A stretch of DNA of 64,000 nt from Aquatica leii (lineage: Eukaryota > Arthropoda > Insecta > Coleoptera > Lampyridae): contig CM069436.1 in assembly GCA_035610365.1 (NCBI GenBank), positions 9,166,937-9,230,936 on the forward strand, written 5' to 3'. Under the pieces are notes generated by a model. That model was not told where the DNA came from, made no database searches, and saw nothing but the letters and a program-made list of their open reading frames with translations. Positions within the stretch are counted from its first letter, which is position 1. Each line of letters starts with the position of its first letter. Both the position numbers and the translations under genes were made by a program. Below, piece by piece: positions 61,307-64,000 of this stretch.

Positions 61307-64000
61307 ATGGCTGTTGCAAGTTGGATGCTAAGAAATCGAAATATTGGGTCGAGTCGATACAACCGTAGTATGTGTGATAATATTATTATTTATATCGTAC
61401 GTTTGTTGTGGAATACATTAAAGAAATATAAATCTTGTTTTAGGTAAAACAGACAATGAAGAAGATGTTGTACGTCTTGATTTTAAGCGAGGTCAATATA
61501 TACATTATCATGTTAGACTTTTATAATTGGTTTTTGCCTGTAGATCCTCAAGAATGTGTTCGAGAACTTCTTTTGGAAGTTTGTAAATTAACTGGCGTAA
61601 CTGAAGCAAAATGTGTGAATTGTTTGAATGGCTTCATAAAAATATATTTGCATCTTGAAGGAAATTTATCGAAGATCTTGTATTCAACTGTTGAAATATT
61701 ATATTGGTATTTGATTGAAACCGATTTTTTAAATTTCTTCTTAAGCTTAGTTTTAGTTTGCGAGTTTCATTAGTAAATAATTCAACTTTAGTTCGTTGTG
61801 CAGGTTTAAAAGCAATACGGCATATATTGGTATGCAAAGAAGATGTACAAAATTTTAATAAACTAAGACTTCCGTACTTGGTCACAAGATGTTTAGATTT
61901 ATCTTTAAAAAATGATATTGAACGTATACAAGCCCTAAGTTTGATGCATAAAATTTTAATGATATCTGCTAGTAATTTTGAAATCTCTATGGCAAGAAGT
62001 TTGGTGGCTTTAGCAAATTGTGGAATTGAGGATAAAGACAGATTATTAAGAGCTTCTTTGGCGTGTTTATCGGAACTAGGTAGGTAGGTGTTTTGAAAAA
62101 TCTCGTACTGTAGTTTTTGCTTTTAGGTGTCTTAAATTCAGAATTGTTTATTTTATCGGGTGGTGTAGCAGCTATTACTAGGAATTTACTTGAATGTCAA
62201 ACACCGCGTATAGCAGAATCTTTGTGTGGAGTTTTGTTGTTGTTATTGGATAAACCAGCTACTAGAAATTACGCTGCTGTTGATTTACATTGTATTGCAG
62301 CTCCTTATTGTGATTTTCATTATCGTCACGGTTGGATGGATAAGAACAGGTGTTGTTTATCGTCCACCGAATTTTAAATGCATGTAATGAGTAATTTTGT
62401 AGGGATGAGCGTGAACTTAGGTTTAACTGCAGTAGATTGGCTTTATTGTCGGTTTTGCGAAGCTGGCCAGGGATTTTACACTTTTGTAGCCCCAATAATT
62501 GTTTAGGTTTAAAAGCTATTGTCGACATTTTGTATTTGAATCAATTGGAAGTTCGGGTAAGTTAGATTTTTGTTTTATTCGTTATTAGTTGATAAATTTT
62601 AGAAAGCTGTTTTGGATTTACTGTACGAATTGTTGGGGTTGCCTCAACCAGAGTGGACGGATGAATTGTCTGTTGCATTAAGTGCTGTGGACCCTGCCGA
62701 ACCTCAAGCAGCATGGCGTTTAAGCGAAGGTTTTGTAGCAGCCGAAGGACGATCGGTTTTGCCACATCTGGCAAAGACTACACCAAATATTACCGATATT
62801 CATATATCATTGTTGCTTTACTGTTTTCTAGAGACTGGCCTTCTTTGTGCTTTAGCGGAAGTTATAGCAACAAGTGACACTTTTATTAGTGTTCGTGCTA
62901 CTGTATTATTAGGTATGAATATATCAAACTTACTCAATCGTTTCGGTATCAGAATTAATTTTTTGTCTATGTAACTCGAATTATAATAATTCCAAAAAAA
63001 AACAGTAGTAATTTAATTTACTTTAGGAGAACTGCTGCGTTTAATACAAATTCTTTTACCTCCCGAATGTTGCAACGTTACTCCTGCATTACCGAATCTT
63101 CTCGAGTATGCAACAAGGAAACCTCAAGCACTTGGTGCAATCACAGCTTTGCAACAGTTACATAAGTCAGTATATTTAGCTTTTTGTATTTGTTGTTAAT
63201 AAATTTGTTTAGGCTACTAAAACGAAGACCGGCTTCTTCCAGTCTATACTTGGATTACATCTTACAATCGAGTAGCTTCATGAAACGTACCAGGAATTTA
63301 GAACATAATAAAAAATACAAACTTAGTCATGTTAAATCGCGTTTGCAGCAGGTAATTTAAATCAGATTTAAACCGGTGATTTTGATAGTTTTTTTAGTTG
63401 GTGTTAAAAGATGGAGATGATATTATTAGGGATACGGGTGTTTTATTGAGTAACGACCCGTTTACTTGGAATTGGGGAATTATTAAAATAATTCTGAAAG
63501 ATAAAAGCGATTTAAAGCTCGATCTGTCGGAATCTAACCATTTAACGTTTTTAAAACGACTTGTAGAATTTTATATGCCATCCAAAAATAGATACTCGCA
63601 CATGGACTTGACTTCTTTAAAAAACACTCAGGGATATACTGTTGTTGGTATTGAACTTATTTATTGTTTAGCGAGGTTGGAAGATCCAGATGGTACCAAG
63701 TTGCTGCTCGACTTATTTATCGATATCTCCAACCATGTAGCAGCTATTAGCTCTAGTAAAAGCGCCCACGATTGTTTATTTAGTCCACAACATATGTCAA
63801 ATACTCAATGCCAAAGTTATTTTTTATTTATTGGACGTTTTGCTAGCACTAAACTTGGAGCAAATATCTTAAATACCATCAAACTCTTTACGCAGTTAGA
63901 AGATTTGGCTACCACTACAAAGCACGATTGTTATGTAAAGTTAATTGTGTCTTCGTTGGACTATCAGGAAGCTGGTCCTGCTCGGGACTTATTAGCTTCC
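61307..64000 (+). CDS. rictor: Rictor, mTORC2 scaffold subunit (5' part, runs off the window)
   Basis: Rictor is the rapamycin-insensitive partner of mTOR and is needed for mTORC2 to phosphorylate Akt. Exons by phase: 61307-61367, 61444-61491, 61544-61679, 61757-62079, 62127-62349, 62403-62556, 62603-62912, 63027-63165, 63213-63351, 63398 onward, open to the window end; 712 codons join in one frame. The N-terminal helical-repeat region is recognisable throughout: RCAGLKAIRHIL, APYCDFHYRHGW, AAWRLSEGFVAAEGR, SVRATVLLGELL, then FTWNWGIIKIILK, CQSYFLFIGRFAS and HDCYVKLIVSSLDY with GPARDLL. All agree in order with animal Rictor. Introns are 45-115 bp. The intron 2 donor (GTCAAT) is weak. The first two exons are the least certain because this end is poorly conserved in the family. 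The remaining half or more of the protein lies outside. Confidence 0.93.

Noticed and set aside
1-64000. CRISPR arrays, tRNA or rRNA genes
   Set aside because: No regularly spaced repeats with unique spacers, no cloverleaf box A/B pairs and no rRNA-like stretches were seen on either strand by eye.

Overview
The window looks like AT-rich, transposon-crowded insect nuclear DNA. Very short introns (about 45-75 bp, a few near 100) in every gene fit a beetle, but the order is an inference. There are no RNA genes, CRISPR arrays or bacterial-type operons. The host content is a cluster of small secreted matrix metalloproteinase (matrixin) genes across 0.7-53.4 kb, and the 5' two-fifths or so of Rictor, the mTORC2 subunit, at 61.3-64.0 kb on the + strand.

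Four matrixin genes look intact, all on + (starts 707, 20778, 37673, 52227). Each has eight exons, with 35-38 bp coding in exon 2 and 11-29 bp in exon 8. They encode about 267-272 residues: signal peptide, short prodomain with a PRCG(V/L)PD cysteine switch, and a catalytic domain with [12 protein letters not shown] and a Met-turn. There is no hemopexin domain. Each has TATAAAT 41-43 bp before the ATG, and three share an upstream box exactly 25 bp before the TATA. Broken relatives lie at 9101-9440 (+), 16826-17115 (-) and 25099-25340 (-).

The middle of the window is best read as two copies of one composite unit: LINE fragment, inverted matrixin remnant, inverted upstream arm, forward upstream arm, live matrixin gene. 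Unit A is about 15.57-22.25 kb and unit B about 24.45-39.09 kb. Each unit is itself a head-to-head inverted duplication. Different mobile elements then entered each copy: a pogo element in A; a piggyBac carrying a solo LTR, a LINE, a hAT element and a Helitron in B. Each copy therefore shows the empty site for insertions in the other.

The rest is mobile-element debris: an R1-type LINE (5.5-9.1 kb), a Jockey-type LINE split by a solo LTR (40.9-43.5 kb), three piggyBac elements, two pogo elements (one carrying a 2.1 kb element with 14 bp inverted ends), and a Ty3/Gypsy element with two 351 bp LTRs (45.68-50.95 kb). The Gypsy element holds a 643 bp palindromic insertion, and next to its 3' LTR lies a stretch resembling the end of a macro domain. 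A solo LTR of the same family sits at 2.8 kb and a pol fragment of a related element at 59.6 kb.
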